Positions 53,999 to 63,771 are shown, counted from the stretch's first letter. The stretch is DNA of 64,000 bases from Pseudomonadota bacterium (GCA_018241425.1 JAFEDU010000002.1:620001-684000); one strand, 5' to 3'. Program-made: numbers and translations. The notes: a model not told the origin generated them from the letters alone.

Positions 53999-54102
53999 GC
54001 CGGATCCTCGGACTTCCAGGGGGCGGCCGGCTCTGTGGCCGCCACGGCCACCCTGAGGGATCGGTCGCGGGGCGTCAATGGCGGGCGCGCAAGGGGGACT
54101 CG

Positions 54103-54533
54103 ATGCTCAGTTACTGCTACTTCGGGACCAATGACCTCGCGCGGGCCACGCGCTTCTACGACGCGGTTCTTGCGCCGCTGGGCATGAAGCGCTGTGTCAC
54201 GGGGGACCCCGCGTGGGATGCGGTCTCTTCGGGCTGGGGCCTCTACGAGGACGACGGCCGGCGCGACTCGCCTTCTGGGTAGGCACGCCGTTCAACCAGG
54301 AGGCGGCAAGCCCCGGCAACGGCAGCATGATCGCCTTCAGTGCGCCCTCCTGGCGGGCGGTGGAGGAGTTTCACCGCGCGGCGCTCGCGGCCGGCGGCCG
54401 GGACGAGGGGCCCCCGGGCCTGCGGCCGCAGTACAACCCCGACTTCTATGCTGCCTACGTGCGCGATCCGGACGGCAACAAGCTCGCCGCGGTCTGCCGC
54501 GGCTACTTGAGCCGCACGGGCTCCAACGTTTAA
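54103..54533 (+). pseudogene. VOC-family (glyoxalase/bleomycin-resistance-like) gene with a one-base frameshift
   Basis: From ATG 54103, behind GGGGG, the frame reads MLSYCYFGTNDLARATRFYD and continues to GLYEDDGRRD, then hits TAG at 54280-54282. The homologous continuation LAFWVGTPFNQEAASPGNGS is in the next frame and runs to 54533 (NPDFYAAYVRDPDGNKLAAV, a standard VOC ending). The frame break is at about 54265-54267, where one base appears missing. Either a recent mutation or a sequencing error; the rest is well preserved. Confidence 0.85.
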
Positions 54534-54610
54534 GGTCGCAGAATCGGAACCGGGCGCGCAGCTGGACGCCCACGATGCGCTGGCAATTTAAACGAATAAG
54601 AGGATTGCGC

Positions 54611-56431
54611 ATGGCGAACTCCCCCCTGAGCCGCAGGCTGTGGATTCTTGCGGTCACCGCGCTGCTTGGCAACGTCCTGGCCCCGGAGGCTGGCGCGATC
54701 ATCTCCGGCGGTACCCCGCGCAGCGAACAGAAGAAGGAGAACCCGGCCGCGAAGGGGCCGAGCAACTCCAAGAGCACGGCGTTCGCGGTGACCTTTCCCG
54801 CCACGCGCAGCGCAACCCCGCTCGACGGGCGGATCATCCTGCTCGTGAGCACCGACTTCACGCGCGAGCCGCGCAGCCACGTCGATGCGGATGATCCGCT
54901 GATCAGCCCTTATATCTTCGGGCTCAACGTGGACGCTCTCGCCCCGGGGCAGAGCGTGGTGGTCGATGACGCCGCGTTCGGCTGGCCGGCGCGCCACCTT
55001 TCGCAACTGCCGGAAGGCGACTACTACGTGCAGGCGGTCCTCAACCGCTACGAAACCTTCCATCTCGGGGACGGCCGCGTGCTGAAGCTCGCCCCCGACA
55101 AGGGCGAGGGCCAGCAGTGGGCTTCCAAGCCCGGCAACCTGTACTCGACGCCAGTGCGCGTGCACATCGATCTCAAGCACCCGCTGCGCACGACCCTGAC
55201 ACTCGACCAGGAGGTGCCGGCCATCGCGGCCAAGACCGACTCGGAGTACATCCGCCACATCCGCATCAAGAGCGCGCTGCTGTCCAAGTTCTGGGGGCGC
55301 GACGTCTACCTCGGGGCGCATGTGCTGGTACCGAAGGATTTCGACAAGCACCCCGAGGCGCACTACCCGGTGATGATCTTCCACGGGCACTTCCCCGAGG
55401 ACATCTCCGGCTTCCGCACCGCGCCGCCGGATGCCGACCTCAAGCCCGACTACTCGCGCCGCTTCCACCTCGCCGGCTACAACCGCATCCAGCAGGCCGA
55501 GGCCTATGCGTTCTTCCAGAAGTGGACCTCGGCGGACTTACCGCGCTACCTGGTGGTCGAGATCGAGCACGCCAATCCCTACTACGACGACAGCTACGCG
55601 GTGAATTCCGCCAACCTCGGGCCGTACGGGGATGCCATCAACAAGGAGCTGCTGCCCGAGATCGAGCGCCGCTTCCGCGGCATCGGCGCGGGCTGGGCGC
55701 GCTTCACCTACGGTGGTTCCACCGGCGGCTGGGAGGCCCTCGCCACCCAGGTGTTCTACCCGGACATGTACAACGGGGCGTTCGCCGCATGCCCGGACCC
55801 AATCGACTTCCGGGCCTATACCGTCGTCAACATCTACGAGGACCCGAACGCCTACGTGCTCAAGGGCGAGGCGGTCAGCATCGAGCGCCCCTCGATGCGC
55901 AACTACCTGGGCGAGATCTTCGCGACCCAGCGCGATGCCAACTATATGGAGCTCGCCCAGGGTGACCGCGGGCGCTCCGGCGGCCAGTACGACATCTGGA
56001 CGGCGGTGTTCAGCCCGGCGGGCAAGGACGGCTACCCCCAGCCCTTGATCGACAAGCTGACCGGGGACATCGACCGCTCGGTCGCCAACTACTGGCGCGA
56101 GCACTTCGACCTCTCGCACATCATCGAGCGCGACTGGGCGACGCTCGCCCCGCAATTGCAGGGCAAGATCCACATCTACGTCGGGTCGGCCGACAACTTC
56201 TTCCTGAATGACTCGGTCTACTTCGCGCAGGAGCGCCTGGAGTCGCTGCAGCCCGCCTACGGCGGCACCGTCGCGTACGGGGACCGCGCCGAGCACTGCT
56301 GGAACGGCGACCCGAAGCTGCCGAACGCGTACTCGCGCCTGCACTACAACGTGCAGTACCTGCCGATCATCCTGAAGCGGATCCAGGACACCGCGCCCCC
56401 CGGGGCGGACCTGCGCAGCTGGCGCTACTAG
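54611..56431 (+). CDS. exported alpha/beta-hydrolase, putative esterase
   Basis: 606 residues from ATG 54611; a signal peptide (LWILAVTALLGNVLAPEAGA) precedes the mature protein. After a long N-terminal beta region the hydrolase fold contains YGGSTGGWEALATQ with nucleophile Ser370, and later GSADNFFLNDS and AEHCWNGD, plausible Asp and His positions. The layout resembles Fes-like or feruloyl-type esterases. Substrate unknown; no operon partner. Confidence 0.82.
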   Translation: MANSPLSRRLWILAVTALLGNVLAPEAGAIISGGTPRSEQKKENPAAKGPSNSKSTAFAVTFPATRSATPLDGRIILLVSTDFTREPRSHVDADDPLISPYIFGLNVDALAPGQSVVVDDAAFGWPARHLSQLPEGDYYVQAVLNRYETFHLGDGRVLKLAPDKGEGQQWASKPGNLYSTPVRVHIDLKHPLRTTLTLDQEVPAIAAKTDSEYIRHIRIKSALLSKFWGRDVYLGAHVLVPKDFDKHPEAHYPVMIFHGHFPEDISGFRTAPPDADLKPDYSRRFHLAGYNRIQQAEAYAFFQKWTSADLPRYLVVEIEHANPYYDDSYAVNSANLGPYGDAINKELLPEIERRFRGIGAGWARFTYGGSTGGWEALATQVFYPDMYNGAFAACPDPIDFRAYTVVNIYEDPNAYVLKGEAVSIERPSMRNYLGEIFATQRDANYMELAQGDRGRSGGQYDIWTAVFSPAGKDGYPQPLIDKLTGDIDRSVANYWREHFDLSHIIERDWATLAPQLQGKIHIYVGSADNFFLNDSVYFAQERLESLQPAYGGTVAYGDRAEHCWNGDPKLPNAYSRLHYNVQYLPIILKRIQDTAPPGADLRSWRY

Positions 56432-56466
56432 CGGGCGGCCGGGGTGTCGCCGCGCCGCTGGAGGGG

Positions 56467-56835
56467 ATGAGCGTGCTCGGCAAGCGCTCGGCGCTGGCGC
56501 TCCTCGTCGTTATCCTGATCTTCAGTGCCTACCGGCTCTACCGGTACGTGCGCTATGCAGTGGCGGCATCGCCTCAGGGTCCGGCAATACCGGGGAGCGC
56601 GGGCTTCAACCTGCCCTCGGGCGGCTCGTTGCCGCCGGATGCCGAAGGGCGTCGGCAGGCGGCTCTCGGCACGGCGGCACTGCTCGTCGGTGCGGACGTG
56701 ATGCTGTGGCTGCTGTGGCATACGGTGCGACCGGTCCGTCACCTGCCACCGCTCGTGATCCTTATCGTGGTGGTACTCGTGAACCTTATCGGCCTGCGCC
56801 GGCTCTTCTCGCAGCTGGGCGCGCCGCGCACCTGA
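56467..56835 (+). CDS. hypothetical membrane protein
   Basis: 122 residues behind GGAGGGG. Three hydrophobic segments (about 8-22, 66-84 and 93-111) surround a Pro/Gly-rich middle. No family recognised. It may be read with the esterase gene 35 bases upstream. Confidence 0.65.
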   Translation: MSVLGKRSALALLVVILIFSAYRLYRYVRYAVAASPQGPAIPGSAGFNLPSGGSLPPDAEGRRQAALGTAALLVGADVMLWLLWHTVRPVRHLPPLVILIVVVLVNLIGLRRLFSQLGAPRT

Positions 56836-56849
56836 GCCGCGGGGCGCGC

Positions 56850-58088
56850 TCAGTCGGCGAAGCACTCGCTGCGGATGCTGCGGTACCAGGCCGCGGCGGA
56901 GGCGGGGTCGGAATCCTCGGATGCCGCGGTCGTGGCAGGGGTGCTCACCAGCGCGCCTGCGCTCACGGTGAAGCGGCCGTGGATCGCAAGCGCACGCTCC
57001 GGACCCAGACGGCTGAAGCAGACGCTGGTCAGGTCCGCCGCGGGCGGTTCCCGGTCTGTCAGCGCAGCCGCGATCGCGGCTGCGCACTGCGCCGCCTGGC
57101 TCGCAGCCGCCGAGGCGGATTTCGGCATCGCCCCCGCGATGCAGGCATCGCCGATCACGTGCACGTTCGCATGCGACTCGCTCGCGAAGGTCGTGGGATC
57201 GACCGGGCACCAGCCGTGCCCGGTGCTGAGACCGGTCGCGGCGGCGATGCTCCCGGGAGCCTGCGGCGGGATGAGGTTGGCGAGCGCAACACGGTGCGTG
57301 CCGCTGCTCGTGAAGAGCCGGCCGCGCCGCGCGTCAACGCCGGTCACGGCACCCCCATCCTGCGGCGCGATCCACTCGATCATCCCCGGATAGAGCTCCG
57401 ACCAGGCCTGCACGAACTCGCTCTGGCGCGGAAAGTGATTGTTCGCATCGAAGATCAGGACCTTGCAGCGCCGCCGCCGCCGGCTGAGGTACCAGGCAAA
57501 CAGGCTCGCACGTTCGTACGGGCCCGGGGGGCAGCGCATCAGTCCCTGCGGTACCGAGATCGCAACCGTAGCTCCATTGCCGAGCGCCGCCAGGTCCTGC
57601 GCCAGCTGCTGCGTCTGCACGCCGGCCTCCCAGGCGTGCGGCATAGACTGCGCCGCGTACGCGTCATACCCCTGAAGCGCCGACCCCAGGAAGCGGATGC
57701 CGGGCGCCACGACGAGCCGGTCGTAGCCGAGCGTGCCTTTCCCCTCGAGCCGCACCTCGCGGCGCACCACATCGATCGCAGCGACTTCCGCGTCCAGGTA
57801 CTCGACTCCCGCGGCGGCCAGGTGGCCGCGCGCGATGCGCAGTGACGCAAGGTTGCGCATCCCGACGAGTGCCTCGTTGCTCATGGGGCAGGTGTAGTAG
57901 CGCGATCGCGACTCGATCAGGCGCACCCGTGCCCCGGGCAGCCGGCGCTTCAGTGCCAGCGCACAGCCGCTGCCGGCGAACCCGGCGCCGACGACGACGA
58001 GCTGCGCGGCGGCTGCGGCGCGCGCCCGGAACGCGGCGCTCCAGGAGACCGCGGCGGCGCCGAGGAGGAAGCGGCGCCTCGCGATCAC
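56850..58088 (-). CDS. FccB/FCSD-like flavoprotein (Tat-exported)
   Basis: 412 residues from GTG 58088, overlapping the upstream TGA by the GTGA pattern; the frame stays open upstream but only shadows that gene. A twin-arginine signal RRRFLLGAAAVS precedes the FAD motif VVVGAGFAGSGCALAL. Further signatures are IESRSRYYTCPMSNEALVG and HVIGDACIAGAMPKSASAA near the end. The fold is that of flavocytochrome c sulfide dehydrogenases. It is last of four genes with a cytochrome c, SoxYZ-like carrier and zinc metallohydrolase. Confidence 0.87.
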   Translation of the reverse strand: MIARRRFLLGAAAVSWSAAFRARAAAAAQLVVVGAGFAGSGCALALKRRLPGARVRLIESRSRYYTCPMSNEALVGMRNLASLRIARGHLAAAGVEYLDAEVAAIDVVRREVRLEGKGTLGYDRLVVAPGIRFLGSALQGYDAYAAQSMPHAWEAGVQTQQLAQDLAALGNGATVAISVPQGLMRCPPGPYERASLFAWYLSRRRRRCKVLIFDANNHFPRQSEFVQAWSELYPGMIEWIAPQDGGAVTGVDARRGRLFTSSGTHRVALANLIPPQAPGSIAAATGLSTGHGWCPVDPTTFASESHANVHVIGDACIAGAMPKSASAAASQAAQCAAAIAAALTDREPPAADLTSVCFSRLGPERALAIHGRFTVSAGALVSTPATTAASEDSDPASAAAWYRSIRSECFAD

Positions 58089-59026
58089 TGCCACTCGAGT
58101 TCCTCGTAGGCGCGGGCGAGGTTGCGGGGCTCGTTTTCCTCCCACAGGAGCCAGCCGCCGGCCGGGGCGCGGGCCTGGTGCAGCGTCTCGGGCAGGGACT
58201 GGCCGGCGGCCAGGGCCGCCTGCACGGTGGCCTTGAGGTCCTGGAGGTATGAGCGCTCGGCCGCCAGTGCTTGCCGGAAGTCTGTCGTCGGAGGCCCGTG
58301 GCCGGGGATCACCCGGCGCACACGTTCCCGCCCGAGATCGTCGAGGGCGCCGAGCCATCCGTTCAGGCTGCCCTCGAGCGCGGGCGTGCGCCCGATGAAC
58401 AGCAGGTCGCCCGCAAACAGGGTGCCCGTGGCCGCATCGAAGACCGTCAGGTCACAGTCGGTGTGGGCCGTGGGCCAGGCCGTGAGCTTCAGGCGCCGGC
58501 CACCGAGGTCGATGTCCGCCGGAGGCGGCGTGCCCGGGGCGGTGGACGGCGCCGCGATGCTCGCGAACACCTGCGGCTGCGCCCCGTAAGTGTCGACGAG
58601 GAGCGCGCGGCTGCGGGCAAGCGCGGCCGGCAGCTGCGGGTGTCCCAGAAACCGCGGATGATCTGACAGGAACGCGCCGTTTCCCAGCAGGTGGTCGAAA
58701 TGGACGTGCGTGTTGATCACGAAGCACACCGGCTTTGCGGTGTGTGCCCGCACGGCCTCCCGCAGCGCAGCGCCGATGGCCGCGGAACCGCCGGTGTCGA
58801 TGACCGCCACGCAGCGGCTGCCCACGATGAAGCCGAGGTTCGCGATGTCCTCGCGCCCCTGCGCGTTCACCGAGAGGGGCCGCCCCTCGTGGACGAACAC
58901 CCCGTGCGCGACCTCGCGAACCTCCAGCGTCTCCGCCGCAGCGAGGGGTCGGCCCGCAGCACCCAGCAGCAGCACGGCGACTGCGCAGGTCAGGCGGCGG
59001 CCGGGCGCAGCGCCGGCCCGGGTCAT
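58085..59026 (-). CDS. quinoprotein-relay-type zinc metallohydrolase (SoxH-like MBL)
   Basis: 313 residues. A signal peptide is followed by VREVAHGVFVHEG, the zinc site NTHVHFDHLLGN, the AHTDCDLTVFD His and IPGHGPPT. It matches MBL proteins found beside PQQ dehydrogenases and Sox-type carriers. The reaction is unknown; it is thought to serve the periplasmic electron relay. It starts two bases after the SoxYZ-like gene ends. Confidence 0.87.
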   Translation of the reverse strand: MTRAGAAPGRRLTCAVAVLLLGAAGRPLAAAETLEVREVAHGVFVHEGRPLSVNAQGREDIANLGFIVGSRCVAVIDTGGSAAIGAALREAVRAHTAKPVCFVINTHVHFDHLLGNGAFLSDHPRFLGHPQLPAALARSRALLVDTYGAQPQVFASIAAPSTAPGTPPPADIDLGGRRLKLTAWPTAHTDCDLTVFDAATGTLFAGDLLFIGRTPALEGSLNGWLGALDDLGRERVRRVIPGHGPPTTDFRQALAAERSYLQDLKATVQAALAAGQSLPETLHQARAPAGGWLLWEENEPRNLARAYEELEWQ

Positions 59027-59028
59027 GC

Positions 59029-59829
59029 TCAGCGCGTTCCCGCAGCGGGGCTCGCGGTCCAGGTGGCCGTGAACAACTGCTGCGAGGGGATGTCGGTGGC
59101 CTCGAGTTTCAGGGGCGAGGGCATGGGGTCGCGGCTGCGCAGGCGCAGCGTCGGGTTCTCGCTGAGCGAGATGCCGGTCTCGGCATCCACTAGCACCTCA
59201 TCGCCCGCGAGCAAGCGCAGGCGCGAGATGAAGTGCGGCGGGATTGGATCGCCGCTGCGGGGGTCGATCTGGAACCCGGAGTTGTTCGGGTGGCGGATGC
59301 TCACCTGCAGCGCGTGCCCGTCCGCAGAGGGCCGGAACCGGACTTCCCCGAGCGTGCCGGGAGGGGCTGCGCTCGGCGGGGTGGAACAGCCGCCGGCGGC
59401 ATTGACCCAGGCGCTGCGCATCTCAAGCTGCCCGTCGGTCGTCTCGGCGATCGCCCGCACCGAGGTGTAGCGATCGATACGCACGCGCAGGTCGAGCGCC
59501 TCGAGGGCCAGTCCCGGCCTTAGGGTAAACGTCGCGGCGAGCGGGGAAGGGTTGTTGTCGATGATCACGCGCACCTGCCGCACGCGACCCTCCAGGCCCT
59601 CCCCGAAGTGCACCGTCACCGCAGTCGCCGCGGGGTCGGGCGTGCTCGCCGGTGCCTCGATGGTCATGAGTTCATCGCCGCTCTCGCTGATCGGCCGCTC
59701 GCCGTACAGGTGCGGGCGCATGTTCTGCCAGGCGCCGACCGCCGGGGTTTCATCCGCGGTGCCGGAAGGCGGCAGCGTGAGCAGCACCGCAGCGGTGACG
59801 AGGCCGGGTACGAGGCGGGTATGCGTCAT
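59029..59829 (-). CDS. quinoprotein-associated SoxYZ-like carrier
   Basis: 266 residues with a signal peptide. The N-terminal half is SoxY-like, ending in VNAAGGCSTPP, where the Cys corresponds to the carrier cysteine of GGCGG; the C-terminal half is SoxZ-like (GEVRFRPSADGHALQVSIRH, then PPHFISRL). So SoxY and SoxZ are fused and the Cys motif is internal. In Sox systems this cysteine holds the sulfur intermediate; no SoxAX or SoxB is encoded in the window. Confidence 0.85.
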   Translation of the reverse strand: MTHTRLVPGLVTAAVLLTLPPSGTADETPAVGAWQNMRPHLYGERPISESGDELMTIEAPASTPDPAATAVTVHFGEGLEGRVRQVRVIIDNNPSPLAATFTLRPGLALEALDLRVRIDRYTSVRAIAETTDGQLEMRSAWVNAAGGCSTPPSAAPPGTLGEVRFRPSADGHALQVSIRHPNNSGFQIDPRSGDPIPPHFISRLRLLAGDEVLVDAETGISLSENPTLRLRSRDPMPSPLKLEATDIPSQQLFTATWTASPAAGTR

Positions 59830-59838
59830 GGGCCTGTC

Positions 59839-61170
59839 CTAACCGGTGCCGCGCAAGCGCGCGACGTCCTGTGCGGTGATGGCCGAGGCACGTGCGCCGA
59901 AGCGTCCGGTCACGTAATTGGCGACCGCTGCGATCTCGGCATCCGAATAGGCGGTCGCGAAGGCGGGCATGGCCGCAGCGCCGTCGGCGTGCGGCAACGC
60001 GGAGCCGTTTAGGATCATCTGCGCGACGTTGAGTGCGGTCGGGTCGTTGATGGCGCGCGTCCCGGTGAGGCTGGCGCGGCTGCTGAGTACGCTGGTGCCC
60101 GTCCAGCCATGGCAGCCGGCGCAGGCGCCTTCGTAGATGTGCTGGCCCAGGCGGTCCAGGCCGGGAGGCTGCGCCGGGTCGGTGGCGGCAGTCAGGGTGC
60201 GCAGTGCCGGCAGGCCCGGCGAGCCCTGCGCGGGAACGCTGCGCAGGTACGCCACGAGCGCGGCGATGTCCTCGGGTGCGAGGCGGCTGAAGCTCAGGGT
60301 GACCGCCTCGGCCATGGGGCCCCCGGCGGTGCCGCGGTCTGCCGCATGGCCGGCGGCGAGGTACTGGGCGAGCTGTGTGTCGCTCCACGCTCCGACGCCC
60401 GCCGCGGGGTCGGCAGTGATGTTGTACGCGCGCCAGCCGGCGGTAACCGCGCCTGCGAACTTGTGGCGGTTGTTCAGGGCCTGCAGTGCATTGCGGGGCG
60501 TGTGGCAGTCGCCGCAGTGCGCGAGGGCCTCGGCGAGGTAGGCGCCCCGGTTCCATTGCGGCGAACGGTCGGCGTGCGGCCTGAAGCGCATATCGGGGTT
60601 GTACAGCAGGCCCCATACGCCCATCAGCCAGCGCTGGTTATAGGGAAAGGAGAGGTTCGTGGCCGGCGTGACGTTGGCCACCGCCGGCAGGCTCATGAGG
60701 TACGCCCGGATCGCGTGAACGTCCGCGTCGCTGAGGTAGGTGTAGGCGGCGTAAGGGAAGGCGGGGTAGAGCCGCACGCCGTCCGGACGGATCCCCTGGC
60801 GCACCGCACGCGTGAAATCCTCCTCGCTCCAGGTGCCGATGCCACTGGCGCGGTCGGCCGTGATGTTGGGCGAGTAGATCGTCCCGTAGGCCGTCCTGAA
60901 TGCGCGGCCGCCGGCGTAGGGCGTCCCGCCGTCCGTGGTGTGGCAGGCCTCGCAGTCGGCCGCGGCGGTGAGATAGCGGCCGCGCGAGAGCAGGTCGGCC
61001 TGCTGCAGCTGGGCGGGCACCCCGGTGGGGTCCGCGCCCGGGTAGGGGGTCGCGGATCCGCCGCTTCCTGCGAAGGCCAGTGGGCCGGGCACCATGACCC
61101 AGCGCACGATGAGGGCGGCGAGCAGCCCGAGGACTACCAGCGCGGTCAGCGCCCGGCGCCGGGTGCTCAA
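59839..61170 (-). CDS. membrane-anchored triheme cytochrome c
   Basis: 443 residues. An N-terminal helix (about 7-26) anchors it. Three heme sites CEACH (73-77), CGDCH (219-223) and CAGCH (350-354) define three cytochrome c domains, as in the cytochrome subunit of membrane alcohol dehydrogenases. Probably first gene of the four-gene minus-strand operon that continues to 56850. It would pass electrons from a periplasmic dehydrogenase, not encoded here, to the respiratory chain. Confidence 0.9.
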   Translation of the reverse strand: MSTRRRALTALVVLGLLAALIVRWVMVPGPLAFAGSGGSATPYPGADPTGVPAQLQQADLLSRGRYLTAAADCEACHTTDGGTPYAGGRAFRTAYGTIYSPNITADRASGIGTWSEEDFTRAVRQGIRPDGVRLYPAFPYAAYTYLSDADVHAIRAYLMSLPAVANVTPATNLSFPYNQRWLMGVWGLLYNPDMRFRPHADRSPQWNRGAYLAEALAHCGDCHTPRNALQALNNRHKFAGAVTAGWRAYNITADPAAGVGAWSDTQLAQYLAAGHAADRGTAGGPMAEAVTLSFSRLAPEDIAALVAYLRSVPAQGSPGLPALRTLTAATDPAQPPGLDRLGQHIYEGACAGCHGWTGTSVLSSRASLTGTRAINDPTALNVAQMILNGSALPHADGAAAMPAFATAYSDAEIAAVANYVTGRFGARASAITAQDVARLRGTG

Positions 61171-61429
61171 GGCGCAGGTCCTGCCGGCGGCATCGCCACG
61201 TACCGCGGTACGTTCCGGGAAACCAGGATGCTCACGTCGCCACCTTCGGGTTCATGGGGGTCGTGCGGCGCGAAAAACCCACCGCGCGGCCTCAGGAGCA
61301 TACGAGCCGGCCGGGGTGAGGGCAACGCGGCGCCTGATGCGCCTTAACTCATCTCTCCGGCGTTAGAAGCCCCAGCGGTATCCCTTTCGAAAGAGGCGCC
61401 CACCGACCTGCGCGGCCGATCCTCCTGAC

Positions 61430-61615
61430 ATGAGCCTCGCACTCGCGTTTGCCGTCGCCGGACTCATCCTGCTCGGATGCGCTGTCGTCGTGCTGGTTTC
61501 GATCGCCCGGGTCGCGGAGATCCTGCCCGCGGCACTCCCGGCTGCTTCCGAGTCACCCCCGTCGGCCGCCCTGCGTACACCGGGGTCGTTCCGAACCGAC
61601 CCGTCCCGGCACTAG
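61430..61615 (+). CDS. hypothetical small membrane protein
   Basis: 61 residues with one strong hydrophobic helix (about 3-32) and a Pro/Ser-rich tail. It precedes the beta-oxidation genes by 50 bases. No family recognised; a TTG- or ATG-less alternative is not excluded. Support is limited to the helix and position. The 259 bases upstream (61171-61429) hold no other gene that I can see. Confidence 0.4.
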   Translation: MSLALAFAVAGLILLGCAVVVLVSIARVAEILPAALPAASESPPSAALRTPGSFRTDPSRH

Positions 61616-61665
61616 GGCGCCCGCCCGTTCATAATAGGGCCCACACGGACCAGTGGGGGTGGGCG

Positions 61666-63771
61666 ATGGTGGGGTACGAGAGTGTGGGCGGCGTTGCGGT
61701 CGTGACGCTCGCCAATCCCCCGGTCAACAGCTTCGGCCACGAGCAGCGGCTCAAGGTGGTCGAGGCAGTGCTGCGCGCGGACGCTGACCCGCAGATCAAG
61801 GCCGTGGTCGTGATCGGCTCCGGCAAGGGCTTTTCCGGGGGCGCAGACATCCGGGAGTTCGGGTCTTCCAGGGCCCTGGCGCCGCCGAGCCTGCACATGG
61901 TCTTAGCCACGGTCGAGGCGCTGGGCAAGCCGGTGATCGCCGCCATCGACGGGGTATGCATGGGAGGCGGCCTGGAGTTCGCGCTCGCCTGCCACTATCG
62001 CGTGATCACCCCCGAGGCGCAGCTGGCGCTCCCGGAAGTGAAGCTCGGGCTCCTGCCCGGGGCGGGAGGCACACAACGCCTGCCGCGGGTGGTGGGAATC
62101 GAGCGTGCACTCAGCATGATCGTCTCGGGCAACCCCGTCTCCGGGCGCGACCTGCGGGGCACGGCGCTGCCGGATGCGATCGCGGAGGGTGACCTGCGGA
62201 GCGCGGCGCTGGAGTTCGCGCGCGGGCTCATCGCGGAGGGTCGTGGCCCGCGGCGTGTGCGCGACCTCAAGATCCCGGAAGCCAACGCGGAAGCCCTGGT
62301 GCAGTTCGCGCGGACCGCGGTCAAGGCCGCGGCCGGGCCGTTCCCGGCACCGCCGGCGTGCGTGGAGGCCCTCGCTGCCGCGGTGCGCGAGCCTTTCGAG
62401 GGCGGGCTGCGGCGCGAGCGCGAGCTGTTCGTCAATCTCATGGCCTCGCCCGAGTCGGCTGCCCTGCGCCACATCTTCCAGGCCGAGCGCGCTGCCTCGC
62501 ACATCGAGGGGATCCCCGAGAGCACGCCTGCGCGACCCCTCAACCGCGTCGGCGTCATCGGTGCGGGGACCATGGGGGGCGGCATCACCATGGCGCTCAT
62601 CAACGCCGGCATCCCGGTCGTGCTCCTGGAAAGCACGCAAGCGGCACTGGAGCGTGGCCTTGCCACGATCCGCGGCAACTACCAGGGGCAGATCAAGAAG
62701 GGCAAGCTCACGAGCGAGGCACTCGAGAAGCGCCTGGCGCTCATCACGCCCACGCTCGAGTACGAGCCGTTGCACGGAGTCGACCTCGTGATCGAGGCCG
62801 TGTTCGAGAAGCTTGAGATCAAGAAGGAAGTGTTCCTCAGGCTGGACGCGGTGGTGCGCGAGGGTGCGATCCTGGCCTCCAATACCTCGGCGCTCAACCT
62901 CGACACCATCGCCGGCTTCACACGCAGGCCGCGGGACGTGATCGGGCTGCATTTCTTCAGCCCCGCGAACATCATGCGGCTCCTGGAGGTCGTGCGCGGC
63001 AAGGCGACCGCCGATGACGTCCTGGTGACCGCGATGAGCCTCGCCAAGCGTATCCGCAAGGTCGCGGTCGTCGCCGGCGTGTGCGACGGGTTCATCGGCA
63101 ACCGCATGGTTGCCGGCTACTCCCAGGCGGCGCACGACCTGGTGGTCGCCGGGGCCTCCCCCCAGCAGGTCGACCGGGCGCTTGAGAAGTTTGGCATGGC
63201 CATGGGCCCCCTGCGCATGAACGACCTCGCCGGCCTGGACGTCGGCGCGATGTGGCGCCACCGCCTGGCGGCCGAGAATCCCGACAAGGACTACGCCCAC
63301 GTGACCGACCGCATGGTCGCCGACGGCCGTCATGGCCAGAAGACCGGCGCGGGCTGGTACCTGTACCCGCCCGGCTCGCGTCTCCCTGAGCCCGATCCTA
63401 AAGTCGATGCCTACATCGAGGAGTTCCGCGCCGCGCGGCAGCTCAAGGCACGCCGCGTGAGCGACACCGAGATCGTCGAGCGCTGCATCTACGCTCTCGT
63501 GAACGAGGGGGCGCGGATCGTGGAGGAGCATATTGCGCAGCGCAGTTCCGACATCGACATCGTCTACCTGAACGGCTACGGCTTCCCGCTCTGGAGGGGA
63601 GGGCCGATGTTCCACGCCGACCAGGTGGGGCTTGCGAGCGTCGCCGCGGCGTTGCGCCGGATCGCCGCGACCGCCGGGCCCAATGCGCCGTTCTGGCAGC
63701 CGGCACCGCTGCTCGAGCGGCTCGCCGCGAGCGGGGGCAGCTTCAGCCAGGGCAAGGGAGCCGCAGCATGA
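61666..63771 (+). CDS. bifunctional enoyl-CoA hydratase / 3-hydroxyacyl-CoA dehydrogenase
   Basis: 701 residues from ATG 61666, preceded by GGGGGTGGG. The N-terminal crotonase has FSGGADIREF and DGVCMGGGLEFALACHYRV with Glu in LPEVKLGLLPGAGG. The dehydrogenase begins at VGVIGAGTMGGGI and has LHFFSPANIMRLLEVVRG; the C-terminal part is YLNGYGFPLWRGGPM. It carries out two steps of fatty-acid beta-oxidation and is coupled to the thiolase by an ATGA overlap. Confidence 0.93.
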   Translation: MVGYESVGGVAVVTLANPPVNSFGHEQRLKVVEAVLRADADPQIKAVVVIGSGKGFSGGADIREFGSSRALAPPSLHMVLATVEALGKPVIAAIDGVCMGGGLEFALACHYRVITPEAQLALPEVKLGLLPGAGGTQRLPRVVGIERALSMIVSGNPVSGRDLRGTALPDAIAEGDLRSAALEFARGLIAEGRGPRRVRDLKIPEANAEALVQFARTAVKAAAGPFPAPPACVEALAAAVREPFEGGLRRERELFVNLMASPESAALRHIFQAERAASHIEGIPESTPARPLNRVGVIGAGTMGGGITMALINAGIPVVLLESTQAALERGLATIRGNYQGQIKKGKLTSEALEKRLALITPTLEYEPLHGVDLVIEAVFEKLEIKKEVFLRLDAVVREGAILASNTSALNLDTIAGFTRRPRDVIGLHFFSPANIMRLLEVVRGKATADDVLVTAMSLAKRIRKVAVVAGVCDGFIGNRMVAGYSQAAHDLVVAGASPQQVDRALEKFGMAMGPLRMNDLAGLDVGAMWRHRLAAENPDKDYAHVTDRMVADGRHGQKTGAGWYLYPPGSRLPEPDPKVDAYIEEFRAARQLKARRVSDTEIVERCIYALVNEGARIVEEHIAQRSSDIDIVYLNGYGFPLWRGGPMFHADQVGLASVAAALRRIAATAGPNAPFWQPAPLLERLAASGGSFSQGKGAAA

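Noticed and set aside
54213..54533. The second half of the VOC region as an independent gene
   Set aside because: Its first residues are out of frame with the VOC fold and the true N-terminal half is encoded immediately upstream in the other frame, so it is one frameshifted gene.
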